This document shows positions 41,175-51,464 of a stretch of 64,000 nucleotides of DNA, one piece after another. The position numbers and the translations under genes were made by a program. The notes beneath the pieces are model-generated. The model made no database searches. It was not told the DNA's origin and saw only the letters and a list, made by a program, of their open reading frames with translations. Within the stretch, counting starts at the first letter, position 1. The number at the start of each line of letters is the position of its first letter. The stretch comes from an uncultured Eubacteriales bacterium (GTDB taxonomy: Bacteria > Bacillota > Clostridia > Christensenellales > Aristaeellaceae): positions 124,001-188,000 of the forward strand of contig CACYWL010000007.1 in assembly GCA_902778055.1 (NCBI GenBank), given 5' to 3'.

Positions 41175-42299
41175 ATGATCGGTATATCGCGGGAAGCCAT
41201 TCTGAACTGGATTGCCGGAGCCGGACTTTCCCCTGACCAGATGAGGGAGCTTCTGCGGGAAGAAGAACCGGAGTCGGTCTGGGAAAGATTTCAGAAGACC
41301 GGGGTGCTGATTCCCGAAAAAAAGCTGGCTGTCAGAAGCGAAAAAGCGCTCCGCGCCGGTGCGGACGGAAAGGTGATTGCGGCAAACCGGGAAAGAATCG
41401 AACGGCTCGGAATCCGTGCGGTGACCTGTTCGGACAGTCAGTACCCTGCGCGGCTGAGAGACCTGCCGGACGCACCGGCCGTCCTGTTTTATCAGGGAAA
41501 CCCGGAAGTTCTGAAGAATTCGACCGTGTCCATCGTCGGCAGCCGGAGCGCCGGTTATAAGGGGCTGGAGGCCACGCGAAGGATTGCCGAGAATCTGAGC
41601 CGGGCCGGCATCACCGTGATCAGCGGGCTGGCCTACGGGATCGACGCGGCGGCGCATCAGGGCTGTCTGAAGGGAGGAAGCCCCACTGTCGCCGTTCTTG
41701 GCTGCGGTCTGGATCAGGAGTATCCGGCGGAAAACGCTCCGCTGCGCCGCCGGATGATCGAGGCCGGCGGGCTGGTCATCAGCGAGCATCCGCTGGGGGA
41801 TAAGCCGCTCGGATGGCATTTCCCCTGGAGAAACAGGATCGTCAGCGGACTGGGAGACTGCCTCGTGCTGATGGAAGCCCGAATCCGGAGCGGCTCCATG
41901 ACCACCGTGCAGCATGCGCTGAATCAGGGTAAGGACGTTTTCGTTTATCCGGGGGAAGCGGACAGCCCCAGATGCGAAGGAAACCACCAGCTGCTTCGGG
42001 AAGGAGCAATCTACTTTACCACCGCGGAAGACCTGATGGAGGACATGGGCTGGCTTGACAAGCTGCCGGATGTAGGGCACAATAACGAAAGCTCTGCGCA
42101 ATCGGGCGCTCAGCTGTCTGCTGCGGAGCGCCTTGTGATGAATCAGCTCGATAAAGGGGAGCTTGGTTTTGAGCAGCTGTGCGATCGGACAAATCTGCCC
42201 GCCGCCATGCTCAGCGCGACGATTTCCATGCTTCAGATCCGGGGTCTCATCCGGCTGCTTCCCGGGAAAAGATATGAGTCAGTCACGGAAAAACAATGA
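41175..42299 (+). CDS. dprA: DNA-processing protein DprA
   Basis: Loads RecA on incoming single-stranded DNA in transformation. 374 residues. Rossmann-fold core: GSRSAGYKG near 118, SGLAYGIDAAAHQG near 152, LGCGLDQEYP near 175, SEHPLG near 195, FPWRNRIVSGL near 216 and SGSMTTVQHAL near 240; a C-terminal winged helix spans about 310-370. Begins 6 bases after comM. With comM and the ComEA-like gene it suggests some DNA-uptake capacity, although comEC is not seen. Confidence 0.95.
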   Translation: MIGISREAILNWIAGAGLSPDQMRELLREEEPESVWERFQKTGVLIPEKKLAVRSEKALRAGADGKVIAANRERIERLGIRAVTCSDSQYPARLRDLPDAPAVLFYQGNPEVLKNSTVSIVGSRSAGYKGLEATRRIAENLSRAGITVISGLAYGIDAAAHQGCLKGGSPTVAVLGCGLDQEYPAENAPLRRRMIEAGGLVISEHPLGDKPLGWHFPWRNRIVSGLGDCLVLMEARIRSGSMTTVQHALNQGKDVFVYPGEADSPRCEGNHQLLREGAIYFTTAEDLMEDMGWLDKLPDVGHNNESSAQSGAQLSAAERLVMNQLDKGELGFEQLCDRTNLPAAMLSATISMLQIRGLIRLLPGKRYESVTEKQ

Positions 42300-42318
42300 A
42301 AGAAGGACAGGACAGTTC

Positions 42319-44454
42319 ATGCCTACTACGACCGAAACAAAAAAGAAGCTGGTCATCGTGGAGTCTCCCGCGAAGGCCAAGGCCATCAGCAAATATCTGG
42401 GAAAGGGATACCGGGTGGAGGCCAGTCAGGGCCACGTATGCGATTTGCCCAAATCCCAGCTCGGCGTTGATCCTGAGCATGATTTTGATATGAAATACAT
42501 TACCATTCGCGGCAGGGGAGACATTCTGGCCCGGATCAGGAAGGAAGCCAAAAACGCAAAGGAAATCTATTTCGCGACAGACCCTGACCGGGAAGGGGAG
42601 GCCATCAGCTGGCATCTGTTCCATGTGCTTGGGGTGGACGAAAAAAAGCCCTGCCGGATTGAGTTTCACGAGGTCACCAAAAAGGCGGTTCAGAACGCGA
42701 TCAGGCATCCCCGGAGTCTGGATATGGGGCGTGTCGATGCACAGCAGGCCCGGCGGGCGCTGGACAGGCTGGTGGGTTACAAAATCAGTCCGCTTCTCTG
42801 GGCAAAGATCAAGAAGGGCCTTTCCGCCGGAAGGGTGCAGAGCGTTGCAACCCGGATGGTGGTCGACCGGGAAAAGGAAATCAACGATTTTATTCCGGAG
42901 GAATACTGGGAAATCGGGGTAATCTGCAGCGGAAAGGAAGACAAAAAAACCTTCCGTCTCGATACCAGGCTTGTTTCCCTGAACGGAAACCGGGTCAGGA
43001 TTACCTGCGAGCAGGAAGCGCAGAACGCGGTCGAACAGATTCAGAAGGCCAGGCTTCAGATCCTTGAGGTACGCAGCAAGGAGAGAAAGCGGATGCCTGC
43101 TCCGCCCTTTACCACCTCCAGCCTGCAGCAGGAAGCCAGCAGGAAGCTCAGCTTTACCACCTCGCGCACAATGCAGGTGGTTCAGCAGCTGTACGAAGGC
43201 ATTGACCTGGCCGGCGAGGGGACACAGGGCCTCGTAACCTATATCCGAACCGACTCTGTCAGGATCAGCAGCGAGGCGCTGCAGGATCTTCGGGCCTGGA
43301 TTCCGGAGAAATACGGTGCCGACTTTTTGCCGGAAGAGCCGATGGAATACCGGGGAAGGAAAAATGCCCAGGATGCTCATGAAGCCATTCGGCCGACCGA
43401 TGTGCGCAGAACGCCCGAATCCGTGAAAGGCTCCCTGAGCCGGGATCAGCTGATGCTGTACCGGCTGATCTACAACCGTTTTGTGGCGAGCCAGATGTCC
43501 CCTGCCGTTTACGAAACGCTGACGGCGGAGATTGGGGACGGGAAGACGGTCGGGCTGCGTTATTACGGAGAAAACAAGGTTTTCCCCGGGTTCACCAGTC
43601 TCTATGAGGAAGGCACCGATGAGGAAACCGTCCAGAAAAAGGAAACCTTTCTGCCTGCCCTGAAGGAGAAAACCGTCCTGAAAACAGAAGCCATCGAACC
43701 TCAGCAGCATTTTACCCAGCCGCCGAGCCGTTATACGGAAGCCAGTCTGGTCCGGACTCTGGAGGAAAACGGGATCGGACGTCCGTCCACCTATGCGCCC
43801 ACCATTTCCACGATCATCAGCAGGGGCTATGTAACCCGTGAAAAGAAACGCATTTATCCTACAGAACTGGGTACCATGGTTACCGAACTGATGCAGGAAT
43901 ACTTCCGGGACATCGTTGACACCGAATTCACCGCGGAGATGGAAAACCGTCTGGATGCGGTGGAGGAAGGAACGCAGGATTGGAAGCAGGTGCTTCGTGA
44001 CTTTTATCCCGATTTTGAAAAGGAACTGGAAATCGCCGAACAGGAGATTGAAAAGGTCGAGATCAAGGATGAGGTCAGCGATGTTCCGTGCGATCAGTGC
44101 GGCGCCATGATGGTCTACAAAATGGGGCGTTTTGGCCGATTCCTCGCCTGTCCGAATTTCCCGGAGTGCCGGAATACCAAGCCGATTCTGAATTATCTCG
44201 ACGTGCCGTGTCCGAAGTGCGGCAAAAGGCTGCTGGAAAAGGTCAGTCGGAAAAACCGGAAATTCTATGGCTGCGAAGGATATCCCGAATGCGACTTCGT
44301 CAGTTGGGACCGGCCCGTCGCCAGAAAGTGTCCGAAGTGCGGAAGCTATATGGTGGAAAAGCAGAACAGCAGGCGAGGCAGGATCCATCTCTGCGCCAAT
44401 GAAGCCTGCAGGTATCGGGAAACCATTGAAAACAGCGAGGAAGAAAATGATTAA
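42319..44454 (+). CDS. topA: DNA topoisomerase I
   Basis: Relaxes negative supercoils. 711 residues from ATG 42319, a standard type IA enzyme. [18 protein letters not shown] near 13 and [12 protein letters not shown] near 92; catalytic tyrosine in [13 protein letters not shown] near 310. Three four-cysteine zinc ribbons end the protein: [11 protein letters not shown] then [18 protein letters not shown] then CEGYPEC, and [11 protein letters not shown] then CANEAC. Translation starts 19 bases after dprA's stop, and its own stop overlaps trmFO by 8 bases. Confidence 0.97.
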   Translation: MPTTTETKKKLVIVESPAKAKAISKYLGKGYRVEASQGHVCDLPKSQLGVDPEHDFDMKYITIRGRGDILARIRKEAKNAKEIYFATDPDREGEAISWHLFHVLGVDEKKPCRIEFHEVTKKAVQNAIRHPRSLDMGRVDAQQARRALDRLVGYKISPLLWAKIKKGLSAGRVQSVATRMVVDREKEINDFIPEEYWEIGVICSGKEDKKTFRLDTRLVSLNGNRVRITCEQEAQNAVEQIQKARLQILEVRSKERKRMPAPPFTTSSLQQEASRKLSFTTSRTMQVVQQLYEGIDLAGEGTQGLVTYIRTDSVRISSEALQDLRAWIPEKYGADFLPEEPMEYRGRKNAQDAHEAIRPTDVRRTPESVKGSLSRDQLMLYRLIYNRFVASQMSPAVYETLTAEIGDGKTVGLRYYGENKVFPGFTSLYEEGTDEETVQKKETFLPALKEKTVLKTEAIEPQQHFTQPPSRYTEASLVRTLEENGIGRPSTYAPTISTIISRGYVTREKKRIYPTELGTMVTELMQEYFRDIVDTEFTAEMENRLDAVEEGTQDWKQVLRDFYPDFEKELEIAEQEIEKVEIKDEVSDVPCDQCGAMMVYKMGRFGRFLACPNFPECRNTKPILNYLDVPCPKCGKRLLEKVSRKNRKFYGCEGYPECDFVSWDRPVARKCPKCGSYMVEKQNSRRGRIHLCANEACRYRETIENSEEEND

Positions 44455-45772
44455 GGCCAGCGTCATCGGTGCGGGACTGGCTGGAAGCGAAGCAGCATGG
44501 CAGCTGGCCCGGCGGGGAATCCATGTCGATCTGTACGAGATGAAACCGGTCCGGTTTTCTCCCGCCCATCATTCACCGAACTACGCGGAGCTGGTTTGCT
44601 CCAACAGTTTTCGGGGTGATCGGCTGAGCAACGCCGTAGGCCTGCTGAAGGAAGAGCTCCGCCGGTTTGACTCTCTGATTCTTTCCGCGGCGGACCGAAA
44701 CCGCGTACCGGCCGGCGGAGCGCTGGCCGTGGACAGAGAGGGGTTTTCCCGGGAGGTTACGGAACGAATCCGGAGCCATCCAAACATCACTGTTCTGTCC
44801 GAAGAAATCACTGAGATACCGGATCCCCCTGCCATCATCGCCACGGGCCCGCTGACCAGCGAGAAGCTGGCGGAGGCGATTCAAAGGCTGCCCGGTCTGG
44901 CCACGCTCAACTTTTACGATGCTGCTGCCCCTGTCGTAACCCGGGATTCGCTGAACATGGATCGGATCTATCGGATGAGCCGGTACGGCCGGGGGGATGA
45001 TTATCTGAACTGCCCCATGACCGAAGGCGAGTACGACGCCTTTATCGATGCCCTGCTCAGCGCTGAAACGGCGGAAGTTCACGGCTTTGAGGAGAAAAAG
45101 GTATTCGAGGGATGCATGCCCATTGAAAGCATGGCCAGAAGAGGACGGATGGTCCCGGCCTTCGGGCCCATGAAACCGGTGGGCCTGAAGCAGGAAGGGG
45201 AAAAGCCGCCCTTTGCAGTGGTTCAGCTTCGTCAGGACGATGCCGCGGACACGCTGTATAACATCGTGGGGTTTCAGACCAGACTTAAATTCCCGGATCA
45301 GAAAAGAGTTTTCGGCATGATTCCCGGGCTGGAGAAGGCCGAATTTGCCCGGTACGGTGTCATGCACAGGAATACATTTCTTTCCAGTCCGGGATTCCTG
45401 AACAGTCATTTTGAGATGATCAGCAGAAATCGCCTCTATTTCGCCGGACAGATCACCGGTGTCGAAGGATATGTGGAAAGTGCAGCCAGCGGGCTTGTAG
45501 CCGGCATTTCTCTGGCGAGGGATCTCAACGGTCTCGAACCCATGAACTGGCCGGGATTCACTGCCCTGGGTGCCATGGGCCGATATGTTTCCACACCCAA
45601 CATGAAATTCCAGCCGATGAACTGTGCCTTTGGCCTGATCGATCCGCTTCCTGCAGATCCCGGACGGAAACGGATTCGGAACAAGGCAGAACGGTATGAG
45701 GCGGTTGCTGCGAGAGCACTGCAGTGGTGGACGGAAAACGAGACAACCATCAGGGAGGGAATTCAGTCATGA
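44447..45772 (+). CDS. trmFO: Folate-dependent tRNA (uracil-54-C5) methyltransferase TrmFO
   Basis: Flavoprotein that makes ribothymidine 54 in tRNA using methylenetetrahydrofolate. 441 residues. FAD motif [19 protein letters not shown] near 5-23, [14 protein letters not shown] near 30, [15 protein letters not shown] near 47 and [21 protein letters not shown] near 340. It overlaps topA's end by 8 bases and hslV's start by 4 (ATGA), so all three are translationally coupled. In Bacillus a xerC gene lies between trmFO and hslV; it is missing here. Confidence 0.97.
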   Translation: MIKASVIGAGLAGSEAAWQLARRGIHVDLYEMKPVRFSPAHHSPNYAELVCSNSFRGDRLSNAVGLLKEELRRFDSLILSAADRNRVPAGGALAVDREGFSREVTERIRSHPNITVLSEEITEIPDPPAIIATGPLTSEKLAEAIQRLPGLATLNFYDAAAPVVTRDSLNMDRIYRMSRYGRGDDYLNCPMTEGEYDAFIDALLSAETAEVHGFEEKKVFEGCMPIESMARRGRMVPAFGPMKPVGLKQEGEKPPFAVVQLRQDDAADTLYNIVGFQTRLKFPDQKRVFGMIPGLEKAEFARYGVMHRNTFLSSPGFLNSHFEMISRNRLYFAGQITGVEGYVESAASGLVAGISLARDLNGLEPMNWPGFTALGAMGRYVSTPNMKFQPMNCAFGLIDPLPADPGRKRIRNKAERYEAVAARALQWWTENETTIREGIQS

Positions 45773-46308
45773 GCAGCCCTTTTAAAGGCACAACCATCTG
45801 TGCCGTGAAGAAGAACGGATGCATCGCTGTCGCCGGAGACGGACAGGTAACCATGGGAGAGCATACCATCTTCAAAACCACCGCGAGAAAGGTTCGCCGG
45901 CTTTTCCACGGCGAGGTGGTCGCGGGTTTCGCCGGGAGCGTTGTGGATGCCTTTACGCTGTGCGAAAAATTTGAAGAGAAGCTGCAGCAGCACGGGGGAA
46001 ACCTGGAGCGGGCAGCCGTCGCCCTGGCGCAGTCCTGGCGCGGAGACCAGGCCATGCGGCAGCTTGAGTCCATGATGATCGTTGCCAACCATGAGAAGCT
46101 GCTGGTTCTGAGCGGGACGGGAGAAGTCATCGACCCGGATGAAGGGGTAGCGGCCATCGGATCCGGCGGAAACTACGCGTTGGCCGCCGCCAGGGCGCTG
46201 GTGCAGAACACGGACCTTTCCGCGCACGAAATCGCTGAGAAGGCGCTGCACATCGCAGCCGGGATCTGCGTATTTACCAACGAGAATATTGTTGTGGAAG
46301 ATGTATGA
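45769..46308 (+). CDS. hslV: ATP-dependent protease subunit HslV (ClpQ)
   Basis: Proteasome-like peptidase that works with HslU. 179 residues. The conserved block is [20 protein letters not shown], preceded by seven residues MSSPFKG. In proteobacterial HslV the first Thr after Met removal is the nucleophile. In B. subtilis ClpQ the protein begins MSS..., with an N-terminal serine proposed as nucleophile, and this sequence follows that pattern. [14 protein letters not shown] near 135 is a structural mark. Starts within the trmFO stop; hslU follows 19 bases later. Confidence 0.96.
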   Translation: MSSPFKGTTICAVKKNGCIAVAGDGQVTMGEHTIFKTTARKVRRLFHGEVVAGFAGSVVDAFTLCEKFEEKLQQHGGNLERAAVALAQSWRGDQAMRQLESMMIVANHEKLLVLSGTGEVIDPDEGVAAIGSGGNYALAAARALVQNTDLSAHEIAEKALHIAAGICVFTNENIVVEDV

Positions 46309-46327
46309 GACGGGAGGTGAATTCGGT

Positions 46328-47701
46328 ATGGAACTGACACCGAGACAGATTGTTCACGAGCTGGACCGCTATATTGTCGGGCAGGATGAAGCAAAAAAAT
46401 CCGTAGCGATCGCACTCCGGAACCGCTACCGCCGCAGCCTGGTCGAGGAATCTCTCCGGGATGAAATCAGCCCGAAAAACATCCTCATGATCGGACCGAC
46501 GGGCGTCGGAAAAACGGAAATTGCCAGGCGGCTGGCCAGGCTGGTCAATGCGCCCTTCATCAAGGTCGAAGCCACCAAATTCACAGAAGTCGGTTATGTA
46601 GGGCGGGACGTGGAGAGCATCATCCGTGACCTCACCGAAAATGCGATCCGGATGGTCCGAAAGGAGCACGAGGAGCGCGTGATGCCCCGGGCCCGCGTAC
46701 TGGCGGAGGATGCGCTGGCGGAGCTGCTTGTGCATCCTCCGAAAAAGTCCGGCGGTTTGGGTGCGGGCAATCCGTTGGATTACCTGCTTGGCCGTCAGAA
46801 GGAACAGGCTCCGACCGGCGAGGAGGCAACCGCGCTGGCCCGGAAAAAGGAAGATGTCCGCCAGCAGCTGCTTCGGGGAGAAATAGATGATAACGAGCTG
46901 GAAATAGAGGTCGAGGATCAGATGCCCACCCTGGAGGTCGGCGGAAGCAGCATCTCTCTGGGCGATATGATGGGAAACATGATGCCCAGAAAAACCAGAA
47001 TGCGCCATGTAAAGGTAAAGGAAGCCCGGAAAATTCTGACAGAGCAGGAAGCGGCCAAACTGATCGACGAAGATGCCGTGCAGGAAGAAGCCATCCGCCG
47101 GACAGAGCAGAACGGCATTGTATTCATTGATGAAATTGACAAAATAGCTTCCTCCAGTTCCGGTCACGGCCCGGATGTCAGCAGGGAAGGTGTACAGCGG
47201 GATATTCTTCCCATCGTTGAAGGGTGTACGGTTAATACCAAATACGGAGCTGTCAAGACGGATTTCATGCTGTTTATCGCGGCCGGAGCCTTCCATGTCA
47301 GCAAGGTCTCGGATCTGATTCCCGAGCTTCAGGGACGGTTTCCCGTGCATGTTCAGCTCAACAGCCTGACCCGTGCTGACTTTGAAAGAATCCTGACCGA
47401 CCCGGAAAACGCACTGACAAAGCAGTACAGGGCCCTGCTGGAGGTGGACAGAGTACTGCTGGATTTCGATCCTTCCGCCATCAGCGCCATAGCCGAAGCC
47501 GCCTGTAACGCCAATGAAAATCAGGAGGATATCGGGGCGCGGAGGCTTCATGCCGTGTTCGAACAGCTGCTTGAGGACATCAGCTTCAACGCGGGGGATG
47601 AGAATATGCCGCCTTTCTCGCTGACCATTGACGCAAAGTATGTGGAAGAGCACCTGAAGGATGAGAATAAGCCCATGGACCTGAAGCGGTATATTATCTG
47701 A
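46328..47701 (+). CDS. hslU: ATP-dependent protease ATPase subunit HslU (ClpY)
   Basis: AAA+ unfoldase partner of HslV. 457 residues from ATG 46328 with GGGAGGTG upstream. LTPRQIVHELDRYIVGQDEAKK at the start, Walker A GPTGVGKTEIARRLA near 57, pore-loop GYVGRDVES near 90, I-domain (about 110-240), Walker B FIDEIDKI near 258, sensor GARRLHAVFEQLLEDI near 410 and the C-terminal DLKRYII that docks in HslV. No codY follows, unlike in Bacillus. Confidence 0.97.
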   Translation: MELTPRQIVHELDRYIVGQDEAKKSVAIALRNRYRRSLVEESLRDEISPKNILMIGPTGVGKTEIARRLARLVNAPFIKVEATKFTEVGYVGRDVESIIRDLTENAIRMVRKEHEERVMPRARVLAEDALAELLVHPPKKSGGLGAGNPLDYLLGRQKEQAPTGEEATALARKKEDVRQQLLRGEIDDNELEIEVEDQMPTLEVGGSSISLGDMMGNMMPRKTRMRHVKVKEARKILTEQEAAKLIDEDAVQEEAIRRTEQNGIVFIDEIDKIASSSSGHGPDVSREGVQRDILPIVEGCTVNTKYGAVKTDFMLFIAAGAFHVSKVSDLIPELQGRFPVHVQLNSLTRADFERILTDPENALTKQYRALLEVDRVLLDFDPSAISAIAEAACNANENQEDIGARRLHAVFEQLLEDISFNAGDENMPPFSLTIDAKYVEEHLKDENKPMDLKRYII

Positions 47702-47842
47702 TTTTTCCTCCTCCGGCAGAGCAGTGCATGCCCTGTATTTCAAAAGGATGCTTTCATTTCGGGAGGAAGGAAACTCCGCCTCTGCTTTCTTCAGGTTTCA
47801 GACCTGCAGAGCCATGATCATGACAGAACAGGAAGAGAGAAA

Positions 47843-48739
47843 ATGTCAGAAGCAAAAGAATTCCGTTCCGGTTTTATTCCGATCGTAGGGAAACCGAACG
47901 TGGGCAAATCTTCCATCATGAATGCGATGATCGGAGAGAAGATTGCCATCGTATCCAACCGCCCTCAGACCACCAGAAACCGGATCATGGGGGTCATCAC
48001 CACCGAAAAGAGTCAGTTTGTGTTTCTGGATACCCCCGGAATCCATGATCCCCGGACCAGGCTGGGGGAATACATGATGCATTCCGTCCGCGACGCGATG
48101 GAGGGCATGGACTGTGTTCTGATGGTGGTTGATGTGACCTATATCCGGGAGAAGGATCTCGAAATTGCCCGGAACCTGGCGGAAAGAAAGGTTCCGAAGA
48201 TCCTTTGCATCAACAAGATAGATCTGGTCAAACCGGAGGAGATTCTTCGGGTGACCTCCGAATTCGCCGGTCTGGGCTTCGACGAAATCATTCCGGTCAG
48301 TGCCCTGACCGGCAGCGGACTGGAGGATCTGAGCCGCTGCCTGACCCAGCGGCTGCCGGCCGGGCCGAAATACTTCCCGGAGGATATGATGACAGACCAG
48401 CCGGAAAGGCTGCTCTGCGCCGAGATTATCCGGGAAAAGGCCCTGCGCCACCTGCGGGACGAGATTCCCCACGGGATCGGCGTTGAGATGATGCAGATTG
48501 AAAGCATCTCCCCTGAGCTGACGGAGATGCATGCCACGCTGTACTGCGAGAGGGATTCCCACAAGAGAATCATTATCGGAAAGCAGGGAAGCATGCTGAA
48601 GGTCATTGGAAGCGAGGCGAGGGAAGATATTGAAAAGCTGATGGGCGTCCGTGTGAATCTCCAGCTCTGGGTCAAGGTCAGGCCTGACTGGCGCAACAAT
48701 CTGAGCGACCTGAAAACCCTTGGATATGAATCCAAATGA
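47843..48739 (+). CDS. era: GTPase Era
   Basis: Essential 16S rRNA 3'-end maturation GTPase. 298 residues: G1 GKPNVGKSS near 12, G3 DTPGIHDP near 62, G4 NKIDLV near 125, and a C-terminal KH domain with HKRIIIGKQGSMLKVIG near 255. Stands alone between hslU and a bidirectional terminator; in many relatives era follows ybeY and cdd, which are here at 53-54 kb on the other strand. Confidence 0.97.
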   Translation: MSEAKEFRSGFIPIVGKPNVGKSSIMNAMIGEKIAIVSNRPQTTRNRIMGVITTEKSQFVFLDTPGIHDPRTRLGEYMMHSVRDAMEGMDCVLMVVDVTYIREKDLEIARNLAERKVPKILCINKIDLVKPEEILRVTSEFAGLGFDEIIPVSALTGSGLEDLSRCLTQRLPAGPKYFPEDMMTDQPERLLCAEIIREKALRHLRDEIPHGIGVEMMQIESISPELTEMHATLYCERDSHKRIIIGKQGSMLKVIGSEAREDIEKLMGVRVNLQLWVKVRPDWRNNLSDLKTLGYESK

Positions 48740-48760
48740 TTTTCAGTATTCTGTCCCACG

Positions 48761-48794
48761 AAAAAAAGCCCTCTCTCATGGAGGGAGAGCTTTT
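48761..48794. terminator. Bidirectional intrinsic terminator
   Basis: An 11-bp stem with one mismatch (AGCCCTCTCTC and GAGGGAGAGCT, loop ATG) flanked by A7 on the left and TTTT on the right, between convergent era and the Cys-rich gene; usable in both directions. Confidence 0.88.
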
Positions 48795-48985
48795 CATCTG
48801 TTTTCATTTTCCTGATCTTCCTGCAGCTGGATCCCGTCGATGGTAACCGCGCGGTATTCCGCGTCCCCCTGGACGCATTTCATGCAGTTATCGCAGATCT
48901 TTTCCGGGTCCAGATCGCAGCGGTCACATTCACCGCAGCCGATACATTCCCGGTCATAGAGTACGCACATTTTATGCAGTGCCAT
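48794..48985 (-). CDS. Cys-rich mini-protein
   Basis: 63 residues, family not recognised. Eight cysteines: C7, then C14, C17, C20, C23 in perfect C-x2-C spacing, and C31, C34, C37. The first block resembles a [4Fe-4S] ferredoxin signature, the second a CxxCxxC metal knuckle. It could hold an Fe-S cluster or zinc. The tail (VTIDGIQLQEDQENENR) is acidic. ATG 48985 follows a GGGGG site, with a strong promoter at 49017-49046. High predicted expression and the metal-binding pattern make it a real gene. Confidence 0.8.
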   Translation of the reverse strand: MALHKMCVLYDRECIGCGECDRCDLDPEKICDNCMKCVQGDAEYRAVTIDGIQLQEDQENENR

Positions 48986-49016
48986 CCAAAGCCCCCTTTA
49001 TTCCGTTTCGCAGATT

Positions 49017-49046
49017 ATTATAACGCTGACTGAATCAACCGGTCAA
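49017..49046 (-). promoter_or_regulatory. Promoter of the Cys-rich gene
   Basis: Minus strand TTGACC (49041-49046), an 18-base spacer and TATAAT (49017-49022). Confidence 0.7.
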
Positions 49047-49140
49047 CATGAACCCGCAGGCAAAAGCACGGCACATGGGGCCCGGTCCAAAGGAAAAAAG
49101 CAGCAGCCGGAAATCCGACAGGCAAGGAGAAATGTGTATC

Positions 49141-50316
49141 ATGAGCAAAGCCATCCTGATCCCCGGAAAAGAGAAACGTGTCTGGTCCCGGCATCCCTGG
49201 ATTTTTCGCAGCGATATCGAAAAAGTGGAAGGGGAGTTTGAGCCGGGGGATGTGGTGGATATTCTTTCCAGCCGGGGCAGATTCCTGGCGAGGGGATTCT
49301 ACAATCCGGCCAGCCAGATCTCCCTTAGAGTCATGACTTACCGCCAGGAGCCGGTGGACAGATCCTTTATCTTCAGACGGGTTCATGAAGCTGTTGCTTA
49401 TCGGCGGACCTTCGCCGATCTTCAGTCCTGCCGGCTGATCTTCGCGGAGAGTGACGGACTGCCCGCACTGATCGCGGACGCGTTCGGGGAGGTTATTGTC
49501 ATTCAGTGCCTGGCGCTGGGAATGGAAAGATTCAAGAAGGACGTGGTCGAGGCCCTGATTGAAGAACTGCACCCTAAGGGAATCTGGGAAAGAAATGACG
49601 TCCCGGTCCGAAAACTGGAAGGGCTCGAGATGCAGACAGGGCTGCTTTACGGAGAAGTCCCTGATCGGGTCATGATGAAAGAAAACGGGATTCGTTTCCT
49701 TGTCGACGTAAAAGAAGGGCAGAAAACCGGCTTTTTTCTGGATCAGAAGGAAAACCGGGCAGCCATCGCACCTTTCGTTCGCGGAAAGCGGGTGCTGGAC
49801 TGCTTCACACATACCGGATCCTTTGCGCTGCATGCGGGGTATTACGGTGCGCAGGAGGTTACAGGCGTGGACATCAGCGAATATGCCTGTGAATTTGCCG
49901 CTGAGAATGCCCGGCTGAACGGGCTGGCGGACAGAGTCCGTTTTATTACGGCCAACGCCTTCGATCTTCTGGCTGAAAAGAGCAGGGCCGGTGAAAAATA
50001 CGATGTCATCATTCTGGATCCTCCGGCCTTTACCAAATCCCGTGCGACGGTGGACAGCGCCAGAAGAGGATACAAGGAAATCAACCTTCGCGCCATGAAA
50101 ATGATCGAAAAAGGCGGATATCTGATCACCTGCTCCTGCAGTCAGCACATTCTTCCGGAAGCCTTTCAGCAAATCGTCACGGAAGCAGCGAATGACGCCA
50201 GAGTCCTGCTGAGACAGGTGGAATTCAGAACCCAGGGAAAGGATCATCCGATCCTGCCCGCTTCTCCTGAAACACAGTACCTGAAGTGCGGGATTTATCA
50301 GGTTTTTCCTGTCTGA
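49141..50316 (+). CDS. Class I rRNA large-subunit methyltransferase (RlmI/YwbD type)
   Basis: 391 residues from ATG 49141 (AAGGAG 10 bases upstream; earlier in-frame ATGs add an unlikely basic tail). An N-terminal PUA domain (about 1-75; HPWIFRSDIEKVEG, GFYNPASQISLRV) is followed by an EEHEE-type linker and a SAM domain: GKRVLDCFTHTGSFALHAGYYG near 215, GVDISEYACEFA near 240, DPPAFTKSR near 295 and TCSCSQH near 330. Relatives methylate C5 of cytosine 1962 in 23S rRNA. Its 3' end overlaps the opposing recombinase gene by 19 bases. Confidence 0.92.
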   Translation: MSKAILIPGKEKRVWSRHPWIFRSDIEKVEGEFEPGDVVDILSSRGRFLARGFYNPASQISLRVMTYRQEPVDRSFIFRRVHEAVAYRRTFADLQSCRLIFAESDGLPALIADAFGEVIVIQCLALGMERFKKDVVEALIEELHPKGIWERNDVPVRKLEGLEMQTGLLYGEVPDRVMMKENGIRFLVDVKEGQKTGFFLDQKENRAAIAPFVRGKRVLDCFTHTGSFALHAGYYGAQEVTGVDISEYACEFAAENARLNGLADRVRFITANAFDLLAEKSRAGEKYDVIILDPPAFTKSRATVDSARRGYKEINLRAMKMIEKGGYLITCSCSQHILPEAFQQIVTEAANDARVLLRQVEFRTQGKDHPILPASPETQYLKCGIYQVFPV

Positions 50317-51404
50317 AACTCCGGATCGCCCGGAAGATGTACATGTTCTGCGGCCATGCGTCTCCGCGCGTCCGTCATGTCGGCATAATGCTTCCGGGTC
50401 GTGTCCACGCTGGTATGACCGAGCACGTCCGCCACGAGATAGATATCTCCGGTTTCATGATAAAGATTGGTCGCATAGGTGCTGCGCAGTTTATGAGGGC
50501 TGATCCGGGGCTTGAGCGGAGCCGCGATAGCAGCATATTTCTTGACCAGCATCTGAACCGCCCGCTGCGTGATTCTTTTTCTCTGCAGGCTGAGAAACAG
50601 GGCCTCCTCATGGCCCGGAAGCGCTTCGATCTGTTTCCGCTCCTCCAGATACTCCGCCAGGGCGTCCGCAACCTCCGGAGGAAAATAAAGCACCACCTGA
50701 TTACCGCCCTTGCGGGTTACCAGAACGGCGTTGTTTTCCATATCCACATCGTCCAGATTGATCCCGACGCATTCGCTGACGCGGATTCCTGTCCCGAGGA
50801 AAAGAGAAAGCATGGCAAAATCACGCCGGGCGGTGATTTTCTGGAAACGCTGCTGCCCTTTGCTCATTTCCGCGCCGTCCTGCGCCGTGGAGAGCATTTT
50901 CATCATTTCAGCCTTGCTGAGGCGCAGAATGGGTTTTTCGTGGATTTTGGGCAGCGCGACCAGTTCTGTTACATTTGATCCAATTCTTTGATTCTTGAAA
51001 AGGAAATCATAGAAGGACCGAACCGAGCAGAGCTTTCTTTTGATCGCCAGATCATGATTCACAAGGACCCGTTCAGCAGCGGAAGGATCATCCTCCTCAT
51101 ATTTCAGATAATAGGTCAGATACTCCGTATAGGCTGTAAGGTCAGAAATGGTCAGAGAACCCAGATCCGAATCATTCAGAAGGGGAATATCCTTCTGCGC
51201 AAAGAAAACCCGCTCCTGGTGAAGAAACTGAAAAAATGTTTTTAAATCAATGGCATAGGCTAGCCGGGTCAGCGTACTGGTCGTCACTGCAATCGATCGA
51301 AGAAAATCACCGCAGGATTGAGGAAGCTCACGGGAAATCTCCCGAATCTGCATGATTCTTTTCGCATCCATTTCTTCACGATAACGGCTGTTGACATTTG
51401 CCAT
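50298..51404 (-). CDS. Tyrosine recombinase (XerC/XerD-like)
   Basis: 368 residues from ATG 51404 (AAGGAG 10 bases upstream; GTG 51410 is too close). N-terminal SAM-like core-binding domain (about 30-150; LAYAIDLKTFFQFLHQ, RKLCSVRSFYDFLFKN) and catalytic domain with the full set: Arg in GIRVSE, Lys in VTRKGGN, His-x-x-Arg in SPHKLRST, His in LGHTSVDTT and Tyr in HYADM. It is longer than housekeeping XerC/XerD (about 300). It might be the chromosome-dimer resolvase, since xerC is absent from its usual place, or an element integrase. No dif-like site is seen nearby. Confidence 0.9.
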   Translation of the reverse strand: MANVNSRYREEMDAKRIMQIREISRELPQSCGDFLRSIAVTTSTLTRLAYAIDLKTFFQFLHQERVFFAQKDIPLLNDSDLGSLTISDLTAYTEYLTYYLKYEEDDPSAAERVLVNHDLAIKRKLCSVRSFYDFLFKNQRIGSNVTELVALPKIHEKPILRLSKAEMMKMLSTAQDGAEMSKGQQRFQKITARRDFAMLSLFLGTGIRVSECVGINLDDVDMENNAVLVTRKGGNQVVLYFPPEVADALAEYLEERKQIEALPGHEEALFLSLQRKRITQRAVQMLVKKYAAIAAPLKPRISPHKLRSTYATNLYHETGDIYLVADVLGHTSVDTTRKHYADMTDARRRMAAEHVHLPGDPEFQTGKT

Positions 51405-51464
51405 ATTCACAAAACTCCTTCCGAACGGCCGGCAAGGCCGGCTGAGGAACCTGAACGCCTGTAA

